NCBI GenBank assembly: GCA_900100325.1
Contig: LT629697.1
Coordinates: forward strand, 620,001 to 684,000
DNA length: 64,000 nucleotides
Direction: 5' to 3'
From: Frankineae bacterium MT45
GTDB taxonomy: Bacteria > Actinomycetota > Actinomycetes > Mycobacteriales > Jatrophihabitantaceae
The first letter of the stretch is position 1; each line of letters opens with the position of its first letter. Shown here piece by piece: positions 33,007 to 40,639 of this stretch. Both the position numbers and the translations under genes were made by a program. The notes beneath the pieces were generated by a model. That model ran no database searches. It was given only the letters and a program-made list of their open reading frames with translations, and was not told the origin of the DNA.

Positions 33007-34733
33007 ACGCCGAGGCCCTCGAGCAGCTGGTGCAGGCCGACACCGACGAGCTGCCTTACGTTGCCGAGAACATCGCCCGGGTGTGGCGGCGGGATCCGGT
33101 GGCCCGGGTGGGCGACCGGTTGCTGCGCGACGTGCGCGCGGTGCTGGCCGACGGGCTGGCCGACAATCAGCGGCTGGCCGAGCTGCTGCGCTCCAACCAG
33201 CTCATCATCGGCGATCTGCTCATGCCGATCGTGCTGCGCCGGATCGCCGAGTCGGCCTGTGAGGTCTCCGGTGCCAGCGGCTGCGTGCTGGTCCGGCGCA
33301 CGCCGTTCGGGGACGTGGCCGAGGCGGTGGGCTTCAACGTCGACAGCGCCGAACTGGCCTCAGTCAAGTCGCTCGCCGCCTCGGGGCGCACGCCTCCCGG
33401 CTACCGCGGTACCGCTGTGACCAGCGGTGAGCGTCTCTTCGGGACGATCTATCTCGCGCTGCCACCCTCGCGGCCCCTCGGTGCGCACGAGCACGAGCTC
33501 ATCGAGGCGCTGGCCCGTACGGCGGCCGTCTCCATCGACAACGCCGAGCTCTTCGACGAGTCGCGTCACCGCCAGCACTGGCTGCAGGCCTCCACCGAGA
33601 TCTTCCGTCAGCTCCTCTCCGGTTCCACCGACGAACATCTCGCCCTGATCACCAGCCGGGCCCGAGACATCGCCGACGCTGACGCCGGGATGCTCGCCGT
33701 CGGCCGGTCAGGCGGTAACAGCCTTGAGGTGCGGGTCAGCGTCGGGCGGGCGGCCGACGGCTTGATCGGCTGGGTCTTCCCGGTGGAGGGATCGCTCAGT
33801 GGACGGGTGATGAGTAGCGGTGAGCCGCTGCTGCTCGACGACTTCGACTCCGCCGATCATCTGCGCGTGCCCCTGCAGGATGAGCAGCAGATCACCGTCG
33901 GCCCGACGCTTGTCCTGCCGCTGACCGGTTCCCGCCAGGTCCGGGGGATCCTCTCGCTGGTGCGCTCCCACGAGCGCCCGCCCTTCACCCCGGTCGACCT
34001 GGAGCTGGCCGCCGCCTTCGCCAGTCAGGCCGCGCTGGCGCTGGATCTGGCCGAGGCTCGCCTGCATCAGCAGCGCATGATGCTGCTGGAGGACCGGGAG
34101 CGCATCGCCCGCGACCTGCACGATCACGTCATTCAGCGGCTCTTCGCCACCGGACTGAGTCTGGAGAGCATCGCCCGTTCACTCGACGGCCTGGTGGCCG
34201 AGCGCCTGGTCAGCGAGGTCGGCGAGATCGACGCCATCATCCGAGAACTGCGGGCCAGCATCCTGCGGCTGCGGGGTTCGCTGGCGGTGGGCGAGGACGT
34301 CCTCACCAGCCGGCTGAAGCAGCTCATCGACGGCGCCACCGACCTCTTCGGCTTCGCACCTTCGCTGAACTTCACGTCGACGACCGGAAAGCGGTTGGGC
34401 GATCAGCTGGTGGAGGACATCGCCACGGTGCTGCATGAGGCCTTCGCCGACGTGGCCCGTCGCGGGGGTGTCACCGAGGTGAACGTCGCCGTCACGATCA
34501 CGCCGGGCCTGGTTACCGTTACCGTCCACGACAACGGCGATATTCAGGCGCGTTCGCCCGTCCGGGAAGGGCTGACGAAGCTCCGGGCGTTGGCGCTGTC
34601 GCGCAGCGGGGCGTTCGACTTCGCGCTCGGCACCGGTCTGCCGCCCGGCGTGACTCCCGACCTGCCCCGTCGCGGCGGCTCAGTTGTCGAGGGGCGGACA
34701 CTGACGTGGACCGTGCCGATAGATCCGGAGTAA
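33003..34733 (+). CDS. DevS-like sensor protein with degenerate ATPase domain (probable pseudokinase)
   Basis: A 576-residue paralogue of the preceding kinase: a shortened GAF-A (about 78-180), GAF-B (about 208-350) and an intact dimerisation helix with H373 in RIARDLHDHVIQRLFATGL. The ATPase part is damaged. The N-box Asn is D483 (LHEAFADVARRGG), the G1 box DxGxG reads D510-N-G-D-I514, and the segment after it lacks the usual GLxNLxxRA. It probably cannot bind ATP normally. It might be phosphorylated by, or form heterodimers with, kinase 1, or act as a phosphatase. ATG 33003 overlaps the upstream TGA by 4 bp. Confidence 0.87.
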   Translation: MNAEALEQLVQADTDELPYVAENIARVWRRDPVARVGDRLLRDVRAVLADGLADNQRLAELLRSNQLIIGDLLMPIVLRRIAESACEVSGASGCVLVRRTPFGDVAEAVGFNVDSAELASVKSLAASGRTPPGYRGTAVTSGERLFGTIYLALPPSRPLGAHEHELIEALARTAAVSIDNAELFDESRHRQHWLQASTEIFRQLLSGSTDEHLALITSRARDIADADAGMLAVGRSGGNSLEVRVSVGRAADGLIGWVFPVEGSLSGRVMSSGEPLLLDDFDSADHLRVPLQDEQQITVGPTLVLPLTGSRQVRGILSLVRSHERPPFTPVDLELAAAFASQAALALDLAEARLHQQRMMLLEDRERIARDLHDHVIQRLFATGLSLESIARSLDGLVAERLVSEVGEIDAIIRELRASILRLRGSLAVGEDVLTSRLKQLIDGATDLFGFAPSLNFTSTTGKRLGDQLVEDIATVLHEAFADVARRGGVTEVNVAVTITPGLVTVTVHDNGDIQARSPVREGLTKLRALALSRSGAFDFALGTGLPPGVTPDLPRRGGSVVEGRTLTWTVPIDPE

Positions 34734-34764
34734 CTATGGTGACCAGTGGAGGGGGTGGTGCCGG

Positions 34765-35409
34765 GTGATTCGAGTCTTTCTGCTCGACGACCATGAGATC
34801 GTGCGTCGGGGCATAGCCGAGATGCTCAGCTACGAGCCGGGGATCGAGATCGTCGGTGACGCCGGCACCGCGGAGCAGGCGCTGCTGCGGATCAAGGCGC
34901 TGCGCCCGGACGTGGCGATTCTGGATGCCCGGCTGCCGGACGGGAGCGGCATCGACGTCTGCCGTGAGATCCGCTCCAGCGTCCCCGAGACCAACTGCCT
35001 CATCCTCACCTCCTACGACGATGACGACGCGCTCTTCTCGGCCGTGCTGGCCGGAGCCGCGGCCTACGTGCTGAAGGAGGTACGCGGCTCGAACCTGGTG
35101 CACACGGTGCGCGAGGTGGCCACCGGCCGATCGCTCATCGACCCCGAAGTGAGTGAGCGGGTGCTGGCCCGGGTCCGCGACGGCGCCGCCACCGATCCTC
35201 GGCTGGCCGGCCTCAGCGAGCGTGAGCGGGAGATCCTGACGCTCATCACCGACGGCCTCACCAACCGGCAGATCGGGGACCGCCTCTTCCTGGCCGAGAA
35301 GACGGTGAAGAACTACGTCTCCGGCCTGCTGGCCAAGCTCGGAATGCAGCGGCGCACGCAGGTGGCCGTCTTCGGAGCTGAGGTACTGGGCGACCCGCCC
35401 AACAACTAG
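34765..35409 (+). CDS. devR: DevR/DosR-type response regulator
   Basis: A 214-residue NarL-family regulator close to mycobacterial DosR. The receiver has D8/D9, phospho-acceptor D54 in AILDARLPDG, T82/S83 in LILTSYDDD and K104. The HTH has LSEREREILTLITDGLTNRQIGDRL cut by AEKTVKNYVSGLLAKLG. K179, K182 and N183, which contact DNA in M. tuberculosis DosR, fall at the same numbers here, as does T198. GTG start 31 bp after the second kinase, with GGAGGGGGTGG upstream. It should bind GGGACTTTAGTCCC-like palindromes, two of which are in this window. The classical role is the hypoxia/NO dormancy response; here the signal is unclear because the sensors lack the haem His. Confidence 0.9.
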   Translation: MIRVFLLDDHEIVRRGIAEMLSYEPGIEIVGDAGTAEQALLRIKALRPDVAILDARLPDGSGIDVCREIRSSVPETNCLILTSYDDDDALFSAVLAGAAAYVLKEVRGSNLVHTVREVATGRSLIDPEVSERVLARVRDGAATDPRLAGLSEREREILTLITDGLTNRQIGDRLFLAEKTVKNYVSGLLAKLGMQRRTQVAVFGAEVLGDPPNN

Positions 35410-35430
35410 CCCCGCCGGAACCTAAGGGTG

Positions 35431-36078
35431 TTAGCGGGCGACGCGCTGCGCGCCGGCGAACTGCCGGATCTGCTGCTCTTCACCGGGGACGGGCCAGGCG
35501 TCGAGCATGAGGCGCTTGGCGTGCAGCCAGCGGGCCTCGCGCTGCGGCTCGCTCATGCCCCAACTCCAGATGATGAGGCCGCGGATGGTGTCCCGGGCGC
35601 TGTAGATCTGGGCGATGAAGCGCGGGTCCTTGGTGCGCTCGGGCATGATCATGGTCCCGATCTCCAGCGCGGCGGCGGCGACCAGGCCCTCGACCTCGTG
35701 CGCGTGCGAGCGCAGGTCGGAGTCGGTACGGGCCGCGACCCAGAGTTCGACGCTGGCCTCGAAGAGGCGACCCTGATTCATCTTCCAGAGCAGGTCGAGG
35801 GCGTCGGAGAGCTTGTTCGTCGACGTGACCAGTGTCTTGGCGTCGATGCGGGCGGCTTCGATTCGCTTGGTTGCCAGGTACTGGACTGCGGCGACCACCA
35901 GATCGACCTTGGCCGGGTAGTGGTGAACCTGGGCGCCGCGGGTGACGCCGGCGCGCTCGGCGACCCGGTTCACCGTCGTTCCGGCATACCCGTAGTCGAC
36001 GAGACAGTCAATAGTGGCTTCGAGCAGCCGGGTGCGCATCTCGCTGCTGCGCTGCTCTTGTGTGCGGCGGGGGACCAT
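35431..36078 (-). CDS. TetR family regulator
   Basis: A 215-residue TetR protein. HTH: ATIDCLVDYGYAGTTVNRVA then GVTRGAQVHHYPAKVDLVV, the HHYPxKxxL variant that is common in one actinobacterial branch. The ligand domain contains ASVELWVAARTDSDLRSHAH. Start is ATG 36078; 71 further open codons upstream are rejected. It is convergent with devR (21-bp gap). Upstream GTTTTGTAAAC is a partial palindrome that may be a self-operator. Target unknown. Confidence 0.87.
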   Translation of the reverse strand: MVPRRTQEQRSSEMRTRLLEATIDCLVDYGYAGTTVNRVAERAGVTRGAQVHHYPAKVDLVVAAVQYLATKRIEAARIDAKTLVTSTNKLSDALDLLWKMNQGRLFEASVELWVAARTDSDLRSHAHEVEGLVAAAALEIGTMIMPERTKDPRFIAQIYSARDTIRGLIIWSWGMSEPQREARWLHAKRLMLDAWPVPGEEQQIRQFAGAQRVAR

Positions 36079-36145
36079 GAGGTCAGCATATCCAGTGGTT
36101 TTGTAAACGGCGCGCTGAGTTGGCAAATTAGTTTCCCGGGCAAGC

Positions 36146-36685
36146 TTATTCGTGCGTTCTGCGCAGATCGGGCATCGAATCCGGCGCCCTCCACCACCCT
36201 TCTGGGAGTTGCAAGTCGGCGGGTCGGCCCGGCGCCGGTCCAGTGGCGTCCCGCTCCGCCCACCCGTCGGCCCACTCGATGAGCAGGCCAACGTCCACTC
36301 CGAAGGGGTTACTTACCCGGTACGGGGCGATCGTGACCGCGCCTCGGCGCAGCAGCGTCGCGGCGCTGGCCGGGTGGCCGCGGGCCGCGTGTGTCAACCC
36401 CACGGCGAGTTGGGCCATCCCCCGCCAGAACTCGCGCTCCGGCTCGTCGGCGCTCTTCCAGGCGTCCTCGAAGACCTCATGGGCGTGGAAGGGCTTCCCC
36501 TCGCTGAGGAGTCGGGCCACCTCGGTCAGGGTCTGCTCCGGTGTGCGGACGACCCCCTCGGGCTGGCGGGGCACACCCTCCGCGCTGTAGGGGAGCGGAC
36601 GCCCGAGCGCGTCCCGGGGGCGGTCGCTGCGGGCCCGCCCGTCGGCGTCGCGGGGGCGCTGCGGCCAGTCGTCGGGTGACGGCAT
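36146..36685 (-). CDS. DUF309 protein
   Basis: A 179-residue soluble protein. The first 45 residues are Arg/Asp/Pro-rich and probably disordered. The helical DUF309 core (about 50-125) shows the family signature KPFHAHEVFEDAWKS, then FWRGMAQLAVGLTHAARGHP and LLRRG. The H-x-x-H/E residues suggest a small metal or ligand site, but no activity is known. It starts 3 bp after the proC stop, so both are in one operon. Confidence 0.88.
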   Translation of the reverse strand: MPSPDDWPQRPRDADGRARSDRPRDALGRPLPYSAEGVPRQPEGVVRTPEQTLTEVARLLSEGKPFHAHEVFEDAWKSADEPEREFWRGMAQLAVGLTHAARGHPASAATLLRRGAVTIAPYRVSNPFGVDVGLLIEWADGWAERDATGPAPGRPADLQLPEGWWRAPDSMPDLRRTHE

Positions 36686-36688
36686 CGC

Positions 36689-37450
36689 TCAGCTGACCGT
36701 CGCGTCCATGGCGTCGTTGAAGGCGCTGCGCACGCCGGCCCGCTCCAAGGCGGCCAGCCCACGCGCGGTGATGCCGCCGGGCGAGGTGACGGCCCGCCGC
36801 GCGCCCAGGGTGTCGTACCCGCCGCGGCGCAGCAGTTCGGCCGTCCCGGCCATCGTGGCGGTGACGAGCTCTCCGGCCACCGCCGGGGTGAGGCCGTGAC
36901 GCACAGCGGCATCCATCTGGGCCTCGACCAGCAGCGACCAGTAGGCCGGCCCGACCCCGGAGACCGAGGAGGCGGCGGAGAAGTCCTCCTCGGCGACAGT
37001 GACCACCGACCCGAGTCGTGCGAAGAGTTCGACGATCTGGCTGATCACAGCTGGGTCGATACCGGGGAGTGGAGCGGCCAGCAGCAGCACGCCGCGGCCC
37101 AGTTCGACCAGCGTGTTCGGTTCGATGCGCAGCACCGGCACGGACGGGTACGCCGCCCGCAGTTCCTGCTGGGTGGTGTCAGCCAGCACCGAGACGACGG
37201 CCGTGGTCCGGTCAGTCAGACCGGCGCCGACCTCGGCCGCCACCCGTCCGAGGAGGGCGGGCTTGTGGGCCAGCACGATGACGTCGCTCTCCCGGGCCAG
37301 GTCGGCGTTGGTCGCCACGCTCCGGCCACCCACTTCCGCGGCCAGCGCCGCGGCCCGGCCGGAGCCGGCGTCAGTGCAGAGGATCGGCTCGCCCCAGCCC
37401 AGGGCCATCGCACGAGCCATGTTTCCGGACCCGACGAAGCCGACCGTCAT
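36689..37450 (-). CDS. proC: Pyrroline-5-carboxylate reductase family protein
   Basis: A 253-residue Rossmann enzyme. Cofactor loop TVGFVGSGNMARAMALGW, the conserved VLAHKPALLGRV strand-helix, and the C-terminal dimer domain ASSVSGVGPAYWSLLVEAQMDA with TSPGGITARGLAALE. The pattern is that of ProC, which makes L-proline from P5C with NAD(P)H. Two places are atypical: the RxMPN block reads RIEPNTLVEL, and the length is a little short (usually 265-275). So it could be a paralogue with shifted specificity. It heads an operon with DUF309. Confidence 0.85.
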   Translation of the reverse strand: MTVGFVGSGNMARAMALGWGEPILCTDAGSGRAAALAAEVGGRSVATNADLARESDVIVLAHKPALLGRVAAEVGAGLTDRTTAVVSVLADTTQQELRAAYPSVPVLRIEPNTLVELGRGVLLLAAPLPGIDPAVISQIVELFARLGSVVTVAEEDFSAASSVSGVGPAYWSLLVEAQMDAAVRHGLTPAVAGELVTATMAGTAELLRRGGYDTLGARRAVTSPGGITARGLAALERAGVRSAFNDAMDATVS

Positions 37451-37552
37451 GTGCGCCTCCTGGGGTGCCGTGTGCGCGGGGTGGTTCCTGCGATTCTTCC
37501 TGTGATCTTGTCACGGCCGGCCCGTCCTTCAGTTGCGCGGCGCTGGCCGCGT

Positions 37553-38125
37553 TCAGCTCAGGAAGTCGGCTACCCGCTCCCAGAGCAGCTGGGCAGAGTC
37601 GGCGTCGTACTCGGCGGTGAGCGACTTGTCGGTGAAGAGATGCCCGGCGCCGGGGTAGTCGTAGACATCCAGGTCGCCGCCCGCTGCCCGGATCGAGGCG
37701 ACCACGCTGTCGATGCCGGCCTGCCGGCGGAACGGGTCGTCGAGGGCGTAGTGGATCTGCGCCGGTACGCCGGCCGGCCATTCGGCGACTCCGAGCATCT
37801 CCAGCGGGAGGGCGCCGGAGAACATCAGCACACCGGCGACCCGGCGCTGGGTGGCGACGAACTCCGCCATCCCGCCACCGTTGGAGAAGCCAGCCGCGAC
37901 GAAGCCATCCGGGAGCTCGGCAGTGCCGGCGAGGGCACGCTCCATCAGAGCCGGGTAGCCGATGGATTCGGCAAAGCGCCCGGCCTCCTCGTAGTCGTCG
38001 AAGTCGCGGCCGTCGTACTGATCGACGACCACAACGCGATGCCCGAGGCGGGTGAGTCGAAGGGCAGCGTCCAGGACGCCTTGACGTACCCCGAGCACCG
38101 AGTGGAAGAGGGCGATGTCTGGCAT
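37553..38125 (-). CDS. Dienelactone hydrolase family protein
   Basis: A 190-residue alpha/beta-hydrolase of the DLH branch: FHSVLGVRQGVLDAALRLTR, VVVVDQYDGRDFDDYEEA, nucleophile elbow GFSNGGG (Ser where classical DLH has Cys), Asp in HYALDDPF and His in YPGAGHLFTD. All three triad members are therefore present. ATG 38125 is the start; 22 more open codons are Ala/Pro-rich and rejected. It follows the MFS gene by 10 bp and probably works on a compound that the transporter or its TetR regulator handles. Confidence 0.87.
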   Translation of the reverse strand: MPDIALFHSVLGVRQGVLDAALRLTRLGHRVVVVDQYDGRDFDDYEEAGRFAESIGYPALMERALAGTAELPDGFVAAGFSNGGGMAEFVATQRRVAGVLMFSGALPLEMLGVAEWPAGVPAQIHYALDDPFRRQAGIDSVVASIRAAGGDLDVYDYPGAGHLFTDKSLTAEYDADSAQLLWERVADFLS

Positions 38126-38135
38126 GCCCCCGACG

Positions 38136-39377
38136 TTAGCGCGAGGCTGCGACAAGCCCGGCCCGGCGGCGGCTGCCGCGGGCGGCGACACCCCAGATAG
38201 CCAGGGCGACCAGCGGCAGGACGGCCCCGGCCAGGGTCACCGTTCGCCAGCCGTGCTCCTCGTAGAGCAGCCCGGCCAGCGCCGACGCGATGGCCCCGCC
38301 GACGAAGATCGTCGTCATGTGAACGGTGTTGATGCGGGCCCGGGCGTCACCGCGCAGCGAGTAGATCTCCTGCTGGCTGAAGATCTGATGCCCCTGCACG
38401 CCGAGATCCAGCAGCACCGCTGCGGCGGCGAGGACGACTATGTTCGCCGAGCCGAAGCCGGCCATCAGCATCGCCACGAAGGCCAGTGCGATCGCCGATC
38501 CGCTGCCCGCGATGCTGTGTCCGTGATCGGCCAGTCGTCCGGCGATCGGCGCAGCGAGTGCGCCGGCGGCGCCGACCAGGGCGAAGAGGCCGATGGCGGT
38601 CTGCGAGAAGCCGTGCTCGTCGATGAGCTCGTAGGCGATCGAGGTCCAGAAGCAGGAGAAGGTGCCGAACATCAGCGCCTGGGTGACGGCCCGGCGGCGC
38701 AGCGCGGGCTCGGTACGAATCAGCATCCCCAGCGAGCGGAGCAGCTTCGGGTAGCTGGCGGCGTTCTCCGCCCGGTGCGTCGGCAGCACCTTCACCAGCG
38801 TGCGTGAGGTGGCGAGCATCAGGACGGCCGAGATGATGTAGACGCTGCGCCAGCCCCACTGGGCGGCGACCAGGCTGGAGACGGTGCGGGCCAGCAGGAT
38901 CCCGAGCAGCAGGCCGCTCATCACCCGTCCGACGAAGCGGCCCCGCTCAGCCTCCGGTGCCAGGTGCGCGGCGAACGGGATGAGGATCTGGGCGACCACC
39001 GAGGTGACGCCGATGAGGACCGACATCGCCGCGAAGAGGGCGAAGTCCTTGGCGAAGGCGGCGATGAGCAGCGCCACCGTCGTCGCCAGCAGGGTGCGCG
39101 AGGCGAAGGCGCGGTTCTCGAGCAGGTCACCGAGGGGGAGCAGGAAGAGCATCCCGAGGGCGTAGCCGAGCTGGGTCAGGGTGACGACGGTGGCCGCGGT
39201 CCCCTGGCTGACCCCGAAGGTGTCGCTCAGCAGCGGGAGCAGCGGCTGGCAGTAGTAGAGATTGGCGACGGTGGCCCCGCAGGCGACCGCGAGCACGAGG
39301 GTGACCAGTCGCATGCTGCGAACCTTCGGAGGGTCGACGAACTGAGGGTGGTCGATCACTGCGTCCTGCACTGCCAC
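38136..39377 (-). CDS. MFS transporter
   Basis: A 413-residue protein with 12 predicted helices of the major facilitator type. The loop between helices 2 and 3 has GYALGMLFLLPLGDLLENR, the diagnostic motif A variant. ATVANLYYCQPLLPLLSDTF near helix 1 is typical of the YgaY/YfcJ-like exporter branch. The promoter region holds a perfect TGAACG/CGTTCA operator for the TetR protein encoded just upstream. Likely a drug or metabolite exporter; the substrate cannot be read off. The dienelactone hydrolase gene downstream is in the same unit. Confidence 0.9.
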   Translation of the reverse strand: MAVQDAVIDHPQFVDPPKVRSMRLVTLVLAVACGATVANLYYCQPLLPLLSDTFGVSQGTAATVVTLTQLGYALGMLFLLPLGDLLENRAFASRTLLATTVALLIAAFAKDFALFAAMSVLIGVTSVVAQILIPFAAHLAPEAERGRFVGRVMSGLLLGILLARTVSSLVAAQWGWRSVYIISAVLMLATSRTLVKVLPTHRAENAASYPKLLRSLGMLIRTEPALRRRAVTQALMFGTFSCFWTSIAYELIDEHGFSQTAIGLFALVGAAGALAAPIAGRLADHGHSIAGSGSAIALAFVAMLMAGFGSANIVVLAAAAVLLDLGVQGHQIFSQQEIYSLRGDARARINTVHMTTIFVGGAIASALAGLLYEEHGWRTVTLAGAVLPLVALAIWGVAARGSRRRAGLVAASR

Positions 39378-39421
39378 GGCTGCTGTCTCTCTCGTCCGGT
39401 CGGTTCCTACCCCTCTTTAAC

Positions 39422-39436
39422 TGAACGCTACGTTCA
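39422..39436. promoter_or_regulatory. TetR operator
   Basis: TGAACGCTACGTTCA is a perfect 6-bp inverted repeat with a 3-bp spacer, in the 93-bp gap between the TetR gene and the MFS gene. It is the standard size for TetR-family operators controlling multidrug exporters. Binding by the adjacent TetR is inferred. Confidence 0.7.
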
Positions 39437-39470
39437 TTAATTCCTACCGGCAAGTCGGTTTTCGCCGTGC

Positions 39471-40094
39471 TCAGACGGGAGTGATCGAGTCCGGCGCGAT
39501 CCCGTCCAGCAGCTGGCTGACCAGGCGATCAGCCATTCCGGGGTCGAGCGGCTGGTGGCCGAAGATCAGGCGGTGATACACCGGCGCGAAGAGTTGGTCG
39601 GCCGCCAGTTGCGGGTCGGTATCGAGGCTCAGTTCGCCGCGCTCGATGGCGTCGGCCAGGATGCCGGCCACCACCAGGCGTCGCGGCGCGATCCAGCGCT
39701 CCCGCAGCGCCTGGTCAAGGTCTGGGTCGGCCACCGCCTGGCCGATGAGGGCGCGCATCAGCGGTCCGCCTTCGGTGTCCCGGAAGACCTGGATCAGGGC
39801 GTCGACGTGGTAGCTGAGCGCGGCCCGCAGTTCGGTGGTCTCGGGGATCGGTACGGCGTCCCGAACCCGCGCGAAGAAGCCCTCCAGGGCGACGGCGTTG
39901 CGGTTGGGCCACCACTTGTAGATCGTGGCCTTGCTGACGCCGGCCCGGGCCGCGATCGCCTCGACGGTGGCGGCCTTCATACCGCCGGAGTACATCAGCT
40001 CACCGGCCGCCTGCACGATCGCCGTTCGGGCCCGCTCGCTGCGCGGTCGCCCTCGCCCCGAGGTTTGGGTCGGCGACTCGCTCTCCATGCTCAT
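39471..40094 (-). CDS. TetR family repressor of the MFS unit
   Basis: A 207-residue TetR protein: a disordered start (SESPTQTSGRGRPRSERART), HTH with AAGELMYSGGMKAATVEAIA and GVSKATIYKWWPNRNAVAL, and a ligand domain of the TetR_C_11-like type (GPLMRALIGQAVADPDLDQA). The KWWPNR ending is common in actinobacterial TetR proteins regulating exporters. It lies directly upstream of, and co-directional with, the MFS gene, and a TGAACG/CGTTCA operator lies between. It probably represses the exporter until the drug-like ligand binds. Confidence 0.9.
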   Translation of the reverse strand: MSMESESPTQTSGRGRPRSERARTAIVQAAGELMYSGGMKAATVEAIAARAGVSKATIYKWWPNRNAVALEGFFARVRDAVPIPETTELRAALSYHVDALIQVFRDTEGGPLMRALIGQAVADPDLDQALRERWIAPRRLVVAGILADAIERGELSLDTDPQLAADQLFAPVYHRLIFGHQPLDPGMADRLVSQLLDGIAPDSITPV

Positions 40095-40118
40095 GCCGAA
40101 GATCCTGCGGTCTGGGCG

Positions 40119-40505
40119 CTATAGGGCGCTAGTTGCAGGAGCCTTCGGGGAGTCGGCGCGCGGCTGCAGGTCGTCGCGACGGGCCACCAGGAAGCCGCCG
40201 CCGGGGAGAATCGCGTCGCCCAGCACGATCAACAGGGTGCTCCGGCTCCAGCCCAGCGGGCGCATCAGCGACAGCGCCAGAAGCACGTAGGCGATGAAGA
40301 GCATGCCGTGGATGGGGCCGAGGATCTTCACCCCGATCGGGGCGCTGGCCGCGTACTTGACGATGGTGGCGACGATGAGCAGCAGCCAGGAGATGGCCTC
40401 GGCGATGGCGACATAGCGAAACGCCTGGACGCTGGACGGCGACGGGGCTGGACCGGCGGGAGCTTGGGGCTGGGCTGCTGGCTGGTCTGACTCTGGGCTC
40501 GGCAT
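40119..40505 (-). CDS. DUF3817 membrane protein
   Basis: A 128-residue membrane protein with three helices (about 27-47, 56-76, 84-100). The DUF3817 signature is clear: FRYVAIAEAISWLLLIVATI, KILGPIHGMLFIAYVLLA and WSRSTLLIVLGDAILPGGGF. The N-terminus is Pro/Ala-rich and the C-terminus has an Arg/Asp-rich tail. ATG 40505 is chosen; the longer open frame is not membrane-like. It is co-directional with the TetR gene (24-bp gap). Function unknown; the family is widespread in actinobacteria. Confidence 0.9.
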   Translation of the reverse strand: MPSPESDQPAAQPQAPAGPAPSPSSVQAFRYVAIAEAISWLLLIVATIVKYAASAPIGVKILGPIHGMLFIAYVLLALSLMRPLGWSRSTLLIVLGDAILPGGGFLVARRDDLQPRADSPKAPATSAL

Positions 40506-40552
40506 CGGCCCAGAGTAGCGGTGCGCCCCGTGAGATGGCTGAATGCATCTAG

Positions 40553-40600
40553 GGCAGGCTGTAGCTGATACGGCAGGCTGTGGTTGATACGGCAGGCTGA
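40553..40600. repeat. 19-bp tandem repeat, 2.5 copies
   Basis: GGCAGGCTGTAGCTGATAC (40553), GGCAGGCTGTGGTTGATAC (40572) and GGCAGGCTGA (40591) form a head-to-tail repeat with two substitutions. It lies between the divergent DUF3817 and DMT genes, just before the DMT ribosome-binding site. Confidence 0.8.
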
Positions 40601-40639
40601 GGGGACGTCCGTTCACCATCGGAGGGAGGCGCAGCGGCG

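Noticed and set aside
31177-34733. Haem-based O2/NO sensing by the two kinases
   Set aside because: The proximal His of DevS GAF-A is not present at the aligned position in either protein, so I do not carry over that function.
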